DNA of 10,414 nt from Alphaproteobacteria bacterium UBA7371 (GCA_002469865.1 DKOD01000111.1:1-10414); one strand, 5' to 3'. Counted from the stretch's first letter, positions 1 through 7,161 are shown. Made by a program: numbers and translations. The notes: a model not told the origin generated them from the letters alone.

Positions 1-912
1 TTGTTTGACAGCAAAGCTGGCATCAACATCCCAGCCCATCGGCGCCGCATGGGCATGATTTTTCAAGAAGCACGTCTGTTCCCTCATATGGATGTGCTGG
101 GCAACCTTCGTTTTGGGTGGCGCCATCGGAAAGGGCGGGGGGTGAGCGGTCTTGAAGAATCCCGAATTATTGATCTTCTTGGCATTGGACATTTGCTCAA
201 TAGGCGGCCCCAATTTCTATCAGGCGGTGAGCAGCAGCGTGTGGCGATTGGTCGGGCGCTGTTAAGCCACCCACAAATGTTGCTGGCCGATGAACCTTTG
301 GCGTCGCTTGATCAAGCAAGAAAAAATGAAATTTTGCCATATTTTGAGCGGCTTAACGCAGAGCTTGGCATGCCCATGCTGTATGTCAGCCATGACCCGG
401 TGGAGGTGGCGCGGCTGGGAAGTCATATTGTTGCTTTGGAAGATGGCCAGGTCAGGGCCCAGGGTGATGCGCTCACCATTCTCCATGATCCCGACGTGAA
501 CCCGATGGGTGTTCGGGCAGCTGGCGCGGTCATCATGGCCAGCTTGATGACCCATGAGGATGACGGCATCAGCATCTGCAAGGCGGGGGAGAATTTCCTT
601 TATTTGCCTCATATTGACGCCTTGCCAGGGGCGCGTTTGCGTCTGCGGGTTCCAGCCTCTGATGTGATGTTGGCCAAGGGGAAAAAGCCCAAACAGATTT
701 CCAGCCTCAATATTCTGCTAGGTCGGGTTGTTGGCATGCGTGGTGGCACAGGGCCGGGCACATTGGTGTCTGTGGAGACAGGTTCAGGTCTTATTCTGGC
801 CAGGGTGACGAGAAGGGCGGCCATGCAGATGAATCTTCAAGTTGGTGATGATTGTTATGCCCTCATCAAGGCCCTATCCGTCGCCCCGGAAAACATTGGT
901 CAGACATCTTAA
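1..912 (+). CDS. modC: Molybdate ABC transporter ATP-binding protein ModC (5' end outside window)
   Basis: This is the ATPase subunit that powers molybdate uptake through the inner-membrane ModB permease, with ModA as periplasmic binding protein. The visible part starts inside the ABC domain: the Walker A loop lies upstream of the window, so the TTG at position 1 is not a start codon. Seen in order (visible numbering): Q-loop glutamine at about residue 22 in MIFQEARLFPH, a motif typical of ModC; ABC signature LSGGEQQR at 73-80; Walker B LLADE at about 94-98; D-loop SLD; and the H-loop histidine at about 131 in YVSHD. Residues from about 230 to the end form a Mop/TOBE domain that binds oxyanion (SSLNILLGRVVGMR region), which separates ModC from most other ABC ATPases. 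modA and modB would be expected just upstream. The stop TAA is at 910-912. Confidence 0.93.
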   Translation: MFDSKAGINIPAHRRRMGMIFQEARLFPHMDVLGNLRFGWRHRKGRGVSGLEESRIIDLLGIGHLLNRRPQFLSGGEQQRVAIGRALLSHPQMLLADEPLASLDQARKNEILPYFERLNAELGMPMLYVSHDPVEVARLGSHIVALEDGQVRAQGDALTILHDPDVNPMGVRAAGAVIMASLMTHEDDGISICKAGENFLYLPHIDALPGARLRLRVPASDVMLAKGKKPKQISSLNILLGRVVGMRGGTGPGTLVSVETGSGLILARVTRRAAMQMNLQVGDDCYALIKALSVAPENIGQTS

Positions 913-992
913 TCAGACACAGCCAAGAAATTCATTTGCCTGGATCGGTCTTTTGTCTTCTTATTGTGGAAAGTGCATTTTTGGAGGGGCCG

Positions 993-1427
993 ATGCTAGG
1001 ATATGCCAGTGTGATGATTGCTGCCGGTATTGGCATTCCGGTGATGGCGGCATGTTCCGCTGCCCTGGGGCGTCATCTCGGAAACCCTATTCTGGCCGCC
1101 TCGATCATGTTTTCTGGGGCGTTGGTTGTTGCGGTGACCACCTTATTGATCCAAGGCAATATCCCCTTGTCCAAACTTGCCACTTCACCCAAATATTATT
1201 TGTTTGGTGGCGTCTTTATTGCCTTTTATGTGTTGTCCATCACCTTTGTGGCCCCCAAATTTGGGGTGGGTAATGCGGTCTTTTTTGTGTTGTTGGGGCA
1301 ATTGGTGAGCACGGTAATCATTGACCATTTTGGTTTTTTGGGGGCCCGGGTGACGCCCCTTGATGGCATGCGGCTGCTTGGTATTTTGTTCATGAGCATC
1401 GGGATCTGGCTCACCCAAAAAGGGTAA
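993..1427 (+). CDS. Small DMT-superfamily membrane protein, YdcZ/DUF606 type
   Basis: This 144-residue, very hydrophobic protein has about five predicted membrane segments. It matches the YdcZ (DUF606, DMT_YdcZ) family in length and layout: an N-terminal helix ending in a small-residue motif with ALGRHLGNPILAAS, a central VFIAFYVLSITFVAPKFG helix, a GQLVSTVIIDHFG stretch and a last helix ending in GIWLTQKG. YdcZ proteins are half-size relatives of drug/metabolite transporters; substrates are mostly unknown. The ATG at 993 was chosen because a strong GGAGG ribosome site sits at 983-987 with five bases of spacing and because the family similarity begins there; the in-frame ATG at 852 lies inside modC. 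It follows modC by 80 bases on the same strand, so it may be read through from the mod operon or use a weak promoter-like pair at 936-941 and 959-964. Any link to molybdate is unproven. Confidence 0.82.
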   Translation: MLGYASVMIAAGIGIPVMAACSAALGRHLGNPILAASIMFSGALVVAVTTLLIQGNIPLSKLATSPKYYLFGGVFIAFYVLSITFVAPKFGVGNAVFFVLLGQLVSTVIIDHFGFLGARVTPLDGMRLLGILFMSIGIWLTQKG

Positions 1428-1433
1428 TTTTTT
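1413..1433 (+). terminator. Possible weak intrinsic terminator after the YdcZ-type gene
   Basis: A short ACCC/GGGT stem with an A5 loop overlaps the end of the YdcZ-type gene and is followed after two bases by six T residues (1428-1433). The stem has only four base pairs, so termination would be inefficient if real. Its position, just before the GAPDH-ArsJ promoter region, fits a boundary between transcription units. Confidence 0.28.
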
Positions 1434-1435
1434 AC

Positions 1436-1451
1436 TTCAATAATACTTGAA
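1436..1451 (+). promoter_or_regulatory. Inverted repeat TTCAA-N6-TTGAA, candidate operator of the GAPDH-arsJ unit
   Basis: A perfect five-base inverted repeat (TTCAA at 1436-1440, TTGAA at 1447-1451) sits about 60 bases before the GAPDH start codon and overlaps the best -35-like hexamer (TTGAAC, 1447-1452). AT-rich dyads of this kind are common targets of winged-helix repressors of the ArsR/SmtB class, which often control ars genes. That the site binds ArsR is inference; no arsR gene is in the window. Confidence 0.35.
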
Positions 1452-1475
1452 CTATTCGTGTTATGGGTTCATAAA
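1447..1475 (+). promoter_or_regulatory. Candidate sigma70-type promoter for GAPDH-arsJ
   Basis: TTGAAC at 1447-1452 (four of six consensus bases) and CATAAA at 1470-1475 (four of six) are separated by the ideal 17 bases. The predicted start of transcription would fall near 1482, leaving a leader of about 30 bases with the ribosome site. The -35 overlaps one dyad and the -10 falls in the loop of a second, which is a suitable arrangement for repression. Consensus matches are modest. Confidence 0.35.
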
Positions 1476-1480
1476 CCCAT
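1463..1480 (+). repeat. Perfect 7-bp inverted repeat with 4-base loop in the GAPDH upstream region
   Basis: ATGGGTT (1463-1469) and AACCCAT (1474-1480) are exact complements around CATA. There is no T-run after it, so it is not a terminator of the preceding gene. It overlaps the -10-like element at 1470-1475 and lies 33 bases before the GAPDH ATG, which suits an operator or an mRNA hairpin near the 5' end. Confidence 0.5.
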
Positions 1481-1512
1481 GAGTTATGTGGTCACGACGT
1501 GAGGGGTTCAAG

Positions 1513-2520
1513 ATGCGTATTGCCATCAATGGTGTGGGAAGAATTGGCAAGCTGGTTGCCCGCTTCATGTTGGAGCGCGGTGATGACTTTGAGCTTGTGG
1601 CACTCAATGACAAGCTTGGAGACCCTCAGCAACATGCGTTGTTGCTGGAGTTCGATTCGGTCCATGGACGTTGGGACCGGTCCGTTGGGTTCGATGACAA
1701 TCATGTTGTTCTGGATGGCCGTTCCATCCCGGTGACCCGGCATGATCATATTGAAGATTGGGATCTCAAAAGCTTGGGTGTGGATCTGGTTCTGGATTGC
1801 ACAGGCAAGTTCAAATCAGAAGAATTGGTGGCACCTTATTACAAGGCAGGCGTCAGCAAGGTTCTGGTCTCAGCGCCGATCAAAACCGACAATGCCCTTA
1901 ACCTTGTTTATGGCGTGAACCACCATCTTTACCAGCCAGATCAACATCATCTGATCACGGCCGCAAGCTGCACCACCAATTGCGTGGCGCCTGTTGTGAA
2001 GGTCATCCATGAAGAATTTGGGATTCGTCATGGCTCCATCACCACGATCCATGACATCACCAACACCCAGACAATTATTGATCGGCCGGCCAAGGACAGC
2101 AGGCGTGCCAGGGCCGCGCTGAGTTCCATGATCCCCACAACCACAGGTTCAGCCACCGCCATTACGGTGATTTATCCCGAGCTCAAGGGTCGGCTTAATG
2201 GGCATGCGGTACGCGTGCCCCTATTAAATGCATCATTGACCGATTGTGTGTTTGAGGTTGAACGACCAACCAATGTGAAAGAAGTGAACGAAAAGCTCGC
2301 CCATCACGCCGCGAATGGTTTGCAAGGCATTCTTGGTTATGAGGAGCGCCCGTTGGTTTCAGCAGACTACCTAAATGACCCACGTTCCTCCATCATCGAT
2401 GCAGGCTCCACCATGGTTGTGAACGAAACCCAGGTCAAAATTTATGCCTGGTATGACAACGAATTTGGTTATGCCAAGCGCATGGTGGATATCGCGGCCA
2501 TGATCCAGGATGCGGCATGA
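1513..2520 (+). CDS. ArsJ-associated glyceraldehyde-3-phosphate dehydrogenase
   Basis: This is a full-length type I GAPDH (335 residues) that oxidises glyceraldehyde 3-phosphate with NAD(P) and inorganic phosphate. Seen: Rossmann motif NGVGRIGK at 6-13, an Asn-Asp pair at 32-33 after the second beta strand, the catalytic cysteine at 153 in ASCTTNC, the activating histidine at 180 in TTIHD, the phosphate-site segment SSMIPTTTGSA at about 204-214, and the C-terminal WYDNEFGY at 313-320. The ATG at 1513 is preferred over an in-frame ATG nine codons upstream because GAGGG at 1501-1505 is seven bases away and the Rossmann strand begins directly. The stop overlaps the arsJ start (ATGA), which implies translational coupling. 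In the characterised gapdh-arsJ pair of Pseudomonas aeruginosa the enzyme uses arsenate instead of phosphate to give 1-arseno-3-phosphoglycerate. Assigning this copy to that role rests on the neighbour; a glycolytic or gluconeogenic role by itself cannot be excluded. Confidence 0.93.
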   Translation: MRIAINGVGRIGKLVARFMLERGDDFELVALNDKLGDPQQHALLLEFDSVHGRWDRSVGFDDNHVVLDGRSIPVTRHDHIEDWDLKSLGVDLVLDCTGKFKSEELVAPYYKAGVSKVLVSAPIKTDNALNLVYGVNHHLYQPDQHHLITAASCTTNCVAPVVKVIHEEFGIRHGSITTIHDITNTQTIIDRPAKDSRRARAALSSMIPTTTGSATAITVIYPELKGRLNGHAVRVPLLNASLTDCVFEVERPTNVKEVNEKLAHHAANGLQGILGYEERPLVSADYLNDPRSSIIDAGSTMVVNETQVKIYAWYDNEFGYAKRMVDIAAMIQDAA

Positions 2521-3779
2521 GCATCACAAATATGCCACAACAGCAGGGTCTGGCGGCCTATGTCGCGGTAACGGCCGCCTATTGGGCATTCATGTTGACC
2601 GATGGCGCCCTGCGCATGCTTGTGCTTTTGCATTTTCATCTTTTGGGCTTTAGCCCGCTCCAGCTTGCCTATTTGTTTCTTCTTTATGAATTCATGGGCG
2701 TGGTAACGAATTTGGCTGCAGGCTGGCTTGCTGCCCGCTTCGGTTTGGCCGCAACGCTCTATGCGGGTTTGTCTTTTCAGGTGGTGGCCCTGGCCTTTTT
2801 GTATGCCATGCCCGGGGATATCGAGATGATCTGGGCGGTGGTCTATGTGATGCTTGTCCAAGGGCTTTCAGGAATTGCCAAAGATTTGGCCAAAATGTCA
2901 TCAAAATCGGCGGTGAAGCTGCTTGCCCCAGACCGTCCCGGTAGCCTTTTCCGTTGGGTGGCCATGCTTACTGGCTCCAAAAATGCGGTCAAAGGTTTGG
3001 GTTTCTTCATTGGTGCGGCATTGCTGGCCTTGATTGGCTTTGACGGTGCGGTCCTGTCCATGGGGTTGGTGTTGTTTGCCATCCTATTGGCGGTTTTGGC
3101 CTTCATGCCCTCAGGCCTTCCCTCGGGCAAAAAGGAGGCAAAATTCAAAGATGTGTTTTCCAAAGACCGGCGGGTCAATATTCTTTCCTTGGCCCGGATG
3201 TTTTTGTTTGGAGCCAGGGATGTCTGGTTTGTGGTGGGGATCCCCATTTTCTTTTATGGGGCCCTGTCTGATGGTAGCCCAGAAGCGAACAAACAGGCTT
3301 TTTTCATCATCGGCATGTTCATGGCCGCCTGGATCATAGGCTATGGTGTCATTCAAGCCCTTGCACCAAAGTTCTTTAAAAACAGAGCCCATGACGAAAA
3401 GGCCATCACCGGGCTTGCCAGCAGTTTGCTGCTTGGCGTGGTGCTTATTCCTTTGGCTCTTGGCGGTTTGCTGTGGGTGATGGGTGCCGATGTCGGCCAT
3501 GTGGTGGTGGCCGTGGTGGCATTAAGCCTGCTTGGCTATGGGGCGGTGTTTGCGCTCAATTCTTCTGTGCATTCCTATCTGATTTTGGCCTTCACATCCG
3601 GGGAACGCGTGACCATGGATGTGGGCTTTTATTACATGTCCAACGCCGCTGGCCGGTTTCTGGGAACCTTGTTGTCTGGGGTCAGCTACAGCCTGGCGGG
3701 CGTGGCGGGATGCCTGATTGTGTCGGGGCTGATGGCCTTGGCAAGTTTCATCTGCGTGCGCCGCCTGAAACAGGTTTAG
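2517..3779 (+). CDS. arsJ: Organoarsenical efflux MFS permease ArsJ
   Basis: This 420-residue protein has the size and hydrophobicity pattern of a 12-helix major facilitator. Segments that I recognise as ArsJ-like include FMLTDGALRMLVLLHFH near residues 25-41, FLLYEFMGVVTNLAAGWLAARFG at about 54-76 (the MFS loop 2-3 motif region), GLSGIAKDLAKMSSKSAVK, and the LFGARDVWFVVGIPIFFYG segment in the second half. In the described system ArsJ exports 1-arseno-3-phosphoglycerate made by the neighbouring GAPDH; the product then breaks down outside to arsenate and 3-phosphoglycerate, giving arsenate resistance without reduction. Its ATG lies in the ATGA overlap with the GAPDH stop, so the two are almost certainly co-transcribed and coupled. 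Length is normal and I see no break in the frame. The family call is from recognition of these segments, not a search. Confidence 0.88.
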   Translation: MSITNMPQQQGLAAYVAVTAAYWAFMLTDGALRMLVLLHFHLLGFSPLQLAYLFLLYEFMGVVTNLAAGWLAARFGLAATLYAGLSFQVVALAFLYAMPGDIEMIWAVVYVMLVQGLSGIAKDLAKMSSKSAVKLLAPDRPGSLFRWVAMLTGSKNAVKGLGFFIGAALLALIGFDGAVLSMGLVLFAILLAVLAFMPSGLPSGKKEAKFKDVFSKDRRVNILSLARMFLFGARDVWFVVGIPIFFYGALSDGSPEANKQAFFIIGMFMAAWIIGYGVIQALAPKFFKNRAHDEKAITGLASSLLLGVVLIPLALGGLLWVMGADVGHVVVAVVALSLLGYGAVFALNSSVHSYLILAFTSGERVTMDVGFYYMSNAAGRFLGTLLSGVSYSLAGVAGCLIVSGLMALASFICVRRLKQV

Positions 3780-3783
3780 ACCC

Positions 3784-3822
3784 AGGCCAACCTTTCAGGC
3801 CAACCTTTTAGGCCAACCTTTT
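3784..3822. repeat. Three tandem copies of a 13-bp unit (AGGCCAACCTTTY)
   Basis: Units at 3784-3796, 3797-3809 and 3810-3822 are identical except for the last base (C in the first, T in the other two), and a partial AG follows. The array starts four bases after the arsJ stop codon and ends 35 bases before the 3' end of convergent typA. The AACCT of the first unit could pair with AGGTT at 3772-3776 across the arsJ stop, but this five-pair hairpin is weak as a terminator. Slipped-strand duplication is the simplest origin. Confidence 0.85.
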
Positions 3823-3857
3823 AGACGCGCCCATGATGGTCCTCAGCCAGATGTCAA

Positions 3858-5678
3858 TTACGCTTTCTTGGCGTGGCGCTTGCGCTCATGAATATCCAGA
3901 TAACGCTTGCGCAAACGGATGTGGTTGGGGGTTACTTCCATCAATTCATCATCGGCAATATAGGAAATGGCTTTTTCCAATGTTGGTTTTACCGGTGGGG
4001 TGAGCCGGATGGAATCATCTTTGCCTGAGGCCCGGAAGTTGGTGAGCTGCTTGGATTTAAGCGGGTTCACATCGAGGTCATTATCCCTGGAATGTTCGCC
4101 GATGATCATGCCTTGATAGACAGCTTCTTTGGGGTTGATGAACAAAAAACCACGTTCTTCCAAAGCGGCCAGTGCATAGGCCATGGCTTCGCCTTGTTCT
4201 AGCGACACCAACACACCGTTATGGCGGTTTGGGATTGGTCCTTTATGGGGTGCGTAGGAATGGAACAGGCGGTTCATCAAGCCTGTGCCACGCGTGTCGG
4301 TAAGAAATTCACCAAAATACCCCGTGAGGCCCCTGGTGGGGGCCAGGAAGGTGAGGCGTTGTTTGCCCACACCCGATGGCCGCATTTCTTGGAGTTCACC
4401 TTTCCGCTGGGTCATCTTTTCCACCACGGTGCCGGAATATTCTTCATCCAGGTCAATGACCACTTCTTCAATCGGCTCCATCCGCTGGCCATCTATTTCT
4501 TGAAACAGCACCCTTGGGCGGGAGATGGACAGCTCAAAGCCTTCCCGGCGCATGGTTTCCACCAACACCGCCATTTGCAATTCGCCACGACCGGCCACTT
4601 CAAAGGCATCTTTGTCGGCTGTTTCTGACACCTGGATCGCCACATTACCCTCGGCTTCTTGTTCCAGGCGCTCCCGGATGACGCGGCTTTGAACCTTTGA
4701 CCCGTCGCGACCGGCTAGGGGGGAATCATTCACCGACATGGTCACCGCAATGGTGGGCGGGTCGATTGGTTGGGCGGGAAGGGCTTCGGTGATCGACGGG
4801 TCGCAAAGGGTGTCAGCCACGGTCGCTTTGGCCATGCCCGCCAAGGTCACAATGTCACCCGCATGGGCTTCGTCCACGGGCTCGCGAAGGATGCCACGAA
4901 AGGCCATCACTTTGGACACCCGAAAATTCTCAATCAATACGCCATCACGGCTTAATGCCTTGATGGATTGCCCCGGTTTGATGGTGCCCTGTTCGATGCG
5001 GCCCGTCAGCATGCGGCCAAGGAAGTTGTCCGCCTGAAGGATGGTGGCGCGCATGTTGAAGGCGCCTTGGCTGCTGACCGACGGGGCGGGCACATGATGG
5101 ATGATTTTTTCCATGAGTGGCGTCATGTTTTCTCGGACGCCATCAAGTTCTTCATCGGCCCAGCCTTGCTTGCCAGAGGCATAAAGGATCGGGAATTCCA
5201 ACTGCTCTTCAGATGCATCTAAGGACACAAAAAGGTCAAAAATTTCATCCAGCACCTCATCGGGACGGGCGTCGGGACGGTCCACCTTATTGATCAAAAC
5301 AATGGGACGCAGCCCAAGTTTCAGGGCCTTGCCAAGCACAAATTTGGTCTGGGGCAAGGGGCCTTCGGCGGCGTCCACCAGCAACACCACACCGTCAACC
5401 ATGGATAAAATACGCTCAACCTCACCGCCAAAATCTTGGTGGCCTGGGGTGTCAACGATGTTGACCCTTATGTCACCCCACAAAACAGATGTGCATTTTG
5501 CCAGAATGGTGATACCGCGCTCACGCTCCAAATCATTGGAATCCATGACCCGTTCTTCCACAAGTTGGTTTTCGCGGAAGGTGCCTGATTGCTTTAACAA
5601 CACATCGCAAAGGGTGGTTTTGCCGTGGTCAACGTGGGCAATAATCGCAATGTTGCGGAGGCGCGACTGATGGGCCAT
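3858..5678 (-). CDS. typA: Ribosome-associated GTPase TypA/BipA
   Basis: TypA (BipA) is a translational GTPase related to EF-G and LepA that binds the 70S ribosome, aids large-subunit assembly at low temperature and influences stress responses. At 606 residues it has the normal family length. Seen: G1 motif AHVDHGKTT at about 14-22, G2 RGIT, G3 DTPGHQDFGGEVER, G4 NKVD followed by RPDARPDEV, and a G5-like ASGKQGW; then the beta-barrel domain (FLGRMLTGRIEQGTIKPG) and C-terminal EF-G-like domains with the TypA-specific GLTGYFGEFLTDTRGTG and LKSKQLTNFRASGKDD segments. The ATG at 5678 gives the usual start MAHQSRLRNIAIIAHVDHGK; an in-frame TTG five codons upstream is possible but less likely. It follows the phaB-like gene on the same strand, but a hairpin terminator between them suggests its own promoter. 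Confidence 0.97.
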   Translation of the reverse strand: MAHQSRLRNIAIIAHVDHGKTTLCDVLLKQSGTFRENQLVEERVMDSNDLERERGITILAKCTSVLWGDIRVNIVDTPGHQDFGGEVERILSMVDGVVLLVDAAEGPLPQTKFVLGKALKLGLRPIVLINKVDRPDARPDEVLDEIFDLFVSLDASEEQLEFPILYASGKQGWADEELDGVRENMTPLMEKIIHHVPAPSVSSQGAFNMRATILQADNFLGRMLTGRIEQGTIKPGQSIKALSRDGVLIENFRVSKVMAFRGILREPVDEAHAGDIVTLAGMAKATVADTLCDPSITEALPAQPIDPPTIAVTMSVNDSPLAGRDGSKVQSRVIRERLEQEAEGNVAIQVSETADKDAFEVAGRGELQMAVLVETMRREGFELSISRPRVLFQEIDGQRMEPIEEVVIDLDEEYSGTVVEKMTQRKGELQEMRPSGVGKQRLTFLAPTRGLTGYFGEFLTDTRGTGLMNRLFHSYAPHKGPIPNRHNGVLVSLEQGEAMAYALAALEERGFLFINPKEAVYQGMIIGEHSRDNDLDVNPLKSKQLTNFRASGKDDSIRLTPPVKPTLEKAISYIADDELMEVTPNHIRLRKRYLDIHERKRHAKKA

Positions 5679-5715
5679 GGGGAAATCTTTCAAAAAATTC
5701 AGACGAGAATTGACG

Positions 5716-5753
5716 TAAAATTACAGGCGGGCGCAAAATCACGTGCGCCCGCC
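5716..5753 (-). terminator. Intrinsic terminator downstream of the phaB-type gene
   Basis: A perfect ten-pair GC-rich stem (5726-5735 with 5744-5753) encloses an eight-base loop. Read on the minus strand, the stem is followed by TGTAATTTTA, a loose T-rich tail. It starts about 50 bases past the stop of the phaB-type gene and ends about 40 bases before typA, so it most likely ends the upstream transcript. The tail is imperfect, which lowers certainty about efficiency. Confidence 0.65.
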
Positions 5754-5803
5754 GCATGCCTTATGGGGGGGAAGTGGGTGGATGGCAAGCCCGACTTAGG
5801 GTC

Positions 5804-6529
5804 TCAGCCGGCGATATACTGCCCGCCATTCACGGTCATGGTGGCGCCTGTGATGAAGCCAGCTTGCTCGGAGGCAAGGAAAGCAACCATGGCGCCAATT
5901 TCCTCGGCCTTGCCCAAGCGTCCCACGGGAATGCTGGCGATGATGCCCTCTAGCACCTTTTCTGGAACAGCAGACACCATGTCGGTGTCGATATAGCCCG
6001 GCGCGATGCAGTTCACGGTGATGCCCTTGCGCGCGGTTTCCTGGGCAAGTGCTTTGGTAAAGCCAATGACACCGGCTTTGGCAGCAGAATAGTTGGTCTG
6101 TCCCATCTGGCCCTTTTGGCCATTGATGGAGGAGATGGAGATCACCCGGCCAAACTTGCGTTCACGCATGCCATCAAGCAATGGCTTGGTCATAAAGAAG
6201 AGGGAATTGAGGTTGGTGTTGATCACATCCATCCACATCTCGCTTGTCATTTTATGCATCATGGCATCCCTGGTGATGCCAGCATTATTGACAACCACGT
6301 CCACAGGGCCAAGTTGCTTTTCCACCTCGGCAATGCCCTCGGCACAGGCTTTTTCCTTGCCCACGTCCCACTTAAAGGTTTTGATGCCAGTCATTTCTGT
6401 GAAGCTTTTTGCCCGCTCCTCATTGCCAGCAAAATTGGCGGCCACGGTGAAGCCTGCAGCCTGAAGGCAGGTGGAGATCGACGCGCCGATGCCGCGTGTG
6501 CCGCCGGTGACTATTGCTACTCTGGACAT
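5804..6529 (-). CDS. phaB: Acetoacetyl-CoA reductase (PhaB type, SDR family)
   Basis: This 241-residue short-chain dehydrogenase/reductase would reduce acetoacetyl-CoA to (R)-3-hydroxybutyryl-CoA with NADPH, the second step of polyhydroxybutyrate synthesis. Seen: cofactor motif TGGTRGIG at about 8-15, NNAG (88-91 region), catalytic serine in ISISSINGQKGQMGQTNYSAAKAG with Tyr and Lys spaced as YSAAK, and the C-terminal GGQYIAG. The NGQKGQMGQTNYSAAKAG loop and NFAGNEERA segment favour PhaB over FabG, which has a different loop there; FabG activity cannot be fully excluded. The ATG at 6529 starts directly at the first beta strand (MSRVAIVTGG) with a weak GGGAAA ribosome site. No phaA or phaC is nearby in this window. 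A good hairpin terminator follows the gene. Confidence 0.88.
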   Translation of the reverse strand: MSRVAIVTGGTRGIGASISTCLQAAGFTVAANFAGNEERAKSFTEMTGIKTFKWDVGKEKACAEGIAEVEKQLGPVDVVVNNAGITRDAMMHKMTSEMWMDVINTNLNSLFFMTKPLLDGMRERKFGRVISISSINGQKGQMGQTNYSAAKAGVIGFTKALAQETARKGITVNCIAPGYIDTDMVSAVPEKVLEGIIASIPVGRLGKAEEIGAMVAFLASEQAGFITGATMTVNGGQYIAG

Positions 6530-6559
6530 GGAAATTTCCCGTGATGCTGATGTTAGACA

Positions 6560-6579
6560 TTTCTTCATTCCAGAAGAAA
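6560..6579 (-). repeat. 7-bp inverted repeat upstream of phaB-type gene
   Basis: TTTCTTC (6560-6566) and GAAGAAA (6573-6579) are exact complements around a six-base spacer, centred about 40 bases before the phaB-type start. It could be an operator or a leader hairpin. It does not resemble the GC-rich TGC dyads usually bound by PhaR, so no regulator is proposed. Confidence 0.35.
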
Positions 6580-6636
6580 CCCAATGCCACAACCCAAAAG
6601 CGGGGGATTTAGCCTAAAGAATTGGTGGGGTTTGGC

Positions 6637-7161
6637 CTATTTCTGTCTCACAAAAGCTAAGGTGACACTGCCCAATGTTATGCCAAACTTACTGACCGTG
6701 GCTCTGTTGAGCACCACATCATCGGATTGGCGGAACATCCAGTCGTCAAAATGCATTTCAATTTCCCGACCGCCAATGGTTAAGGCAAGGTCATAGGACC
6801 AATTCAAAGCATTGCCGGATTCTCCACCTTTGGCCTTGCCAATAACATCTGCCGCAACCCCCTCATAGGAACCGTCACCCAAGCGGGTGATCGTCCAAAC
6901 CCTATTTTGCAATTCGCCATCATCATAAACAAAATCTTCATCTAAGGTAAGTGTGTCCCCGGACACCTTACCTTCAATGGTCACGGTGAATTGGCGCTTA
7001 ATCTTGCCAAAACGGTCTTCAAACAGACCATAGGCCTTGGTGGTGCCGTCAAAATATTCAAACAGATCGAAGGTCGGCTCTGATTTCTTAAAATCAGCCA
7101 ACTTCATCGGTGCGCAAGCAGCAAGTAGTCCCATGAGCAGAGCCCCAACTAGGTATTTCAT
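6637..7161 (-). CDS. DUF3833 family lipoprotein
   Basis: This is a small predicted lipoprotein of about 174 residues from the chosen start. The N-terminus has a lysine, a hydrophobic stretch and the lipobox LLAAC (cysteine at residue 16), so it should be lipidated and held in the inner or outer membrane facing the periplasm. The mature part matches DUF3833 in its ordered features: FDGTTKAYGLFEDRFGKIKRQF, LDEDFVYDDGE, RVWTITRLGDGSYEG, GNALNWSYDL, HFDDWMFRQSDDVVLNR and a closing SKFGITLGSVTLAF. The function of the family is not known; the beta-rich pattern suggests a lipocalin-like or ligand-binding fold, which is inference. An alternative in-frame ATG at 7185 would add eight residues before the signal peptide; ribosome sites for both starts are weak. 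It lies 76 bases downstream of the FKBP-rhodanese gene on the same strand and may be co-transcribed with it. Confidence 0.85.
   Translation of the reverse strand: MKYLVGALLMGLLAACAPMKLADFKKSEPTFDLFEYFDGTTKAYGLFEDRFGKIKRQFTVTIEGKVSGDTLTLDEDFVYDDGELQNRVWTITRLGDGSYEGVAADVIGKAKGGESGNALNWSYDLALTIGGREIEMHFDDWMFRQSDDVVLNRATVSKFGITLGSVTLAFVRQK

Noticed and set aside
842..1273. Overlapping open frame on the plus strand across the modC end and the YdcZ-type gene
   Set aside because: It has no family likeness and is rich in Cys and Trp, as expected of an out-of-frame reading of the hydrophobic YdcZ-type gene.
1463..1480. Hairpin considered as terminator of the YdcZ-type gene
   Set aside because: No T-run follows on either strand and it overlaps the promoter-like element of the next gene.
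2843..3500. Two long open frames antisense to arsJ
   Set aside because: They mirror the codon pattern of arsJ, show no ribosome site or recognisable domain, and are best taken as shadows.
5625..5996. Plus-strand open frame across typA start, the terminator and the phaB-type 3' end
   Set aside because: It reads through the hairpin and through two confident minus-strand genes, with no family features.
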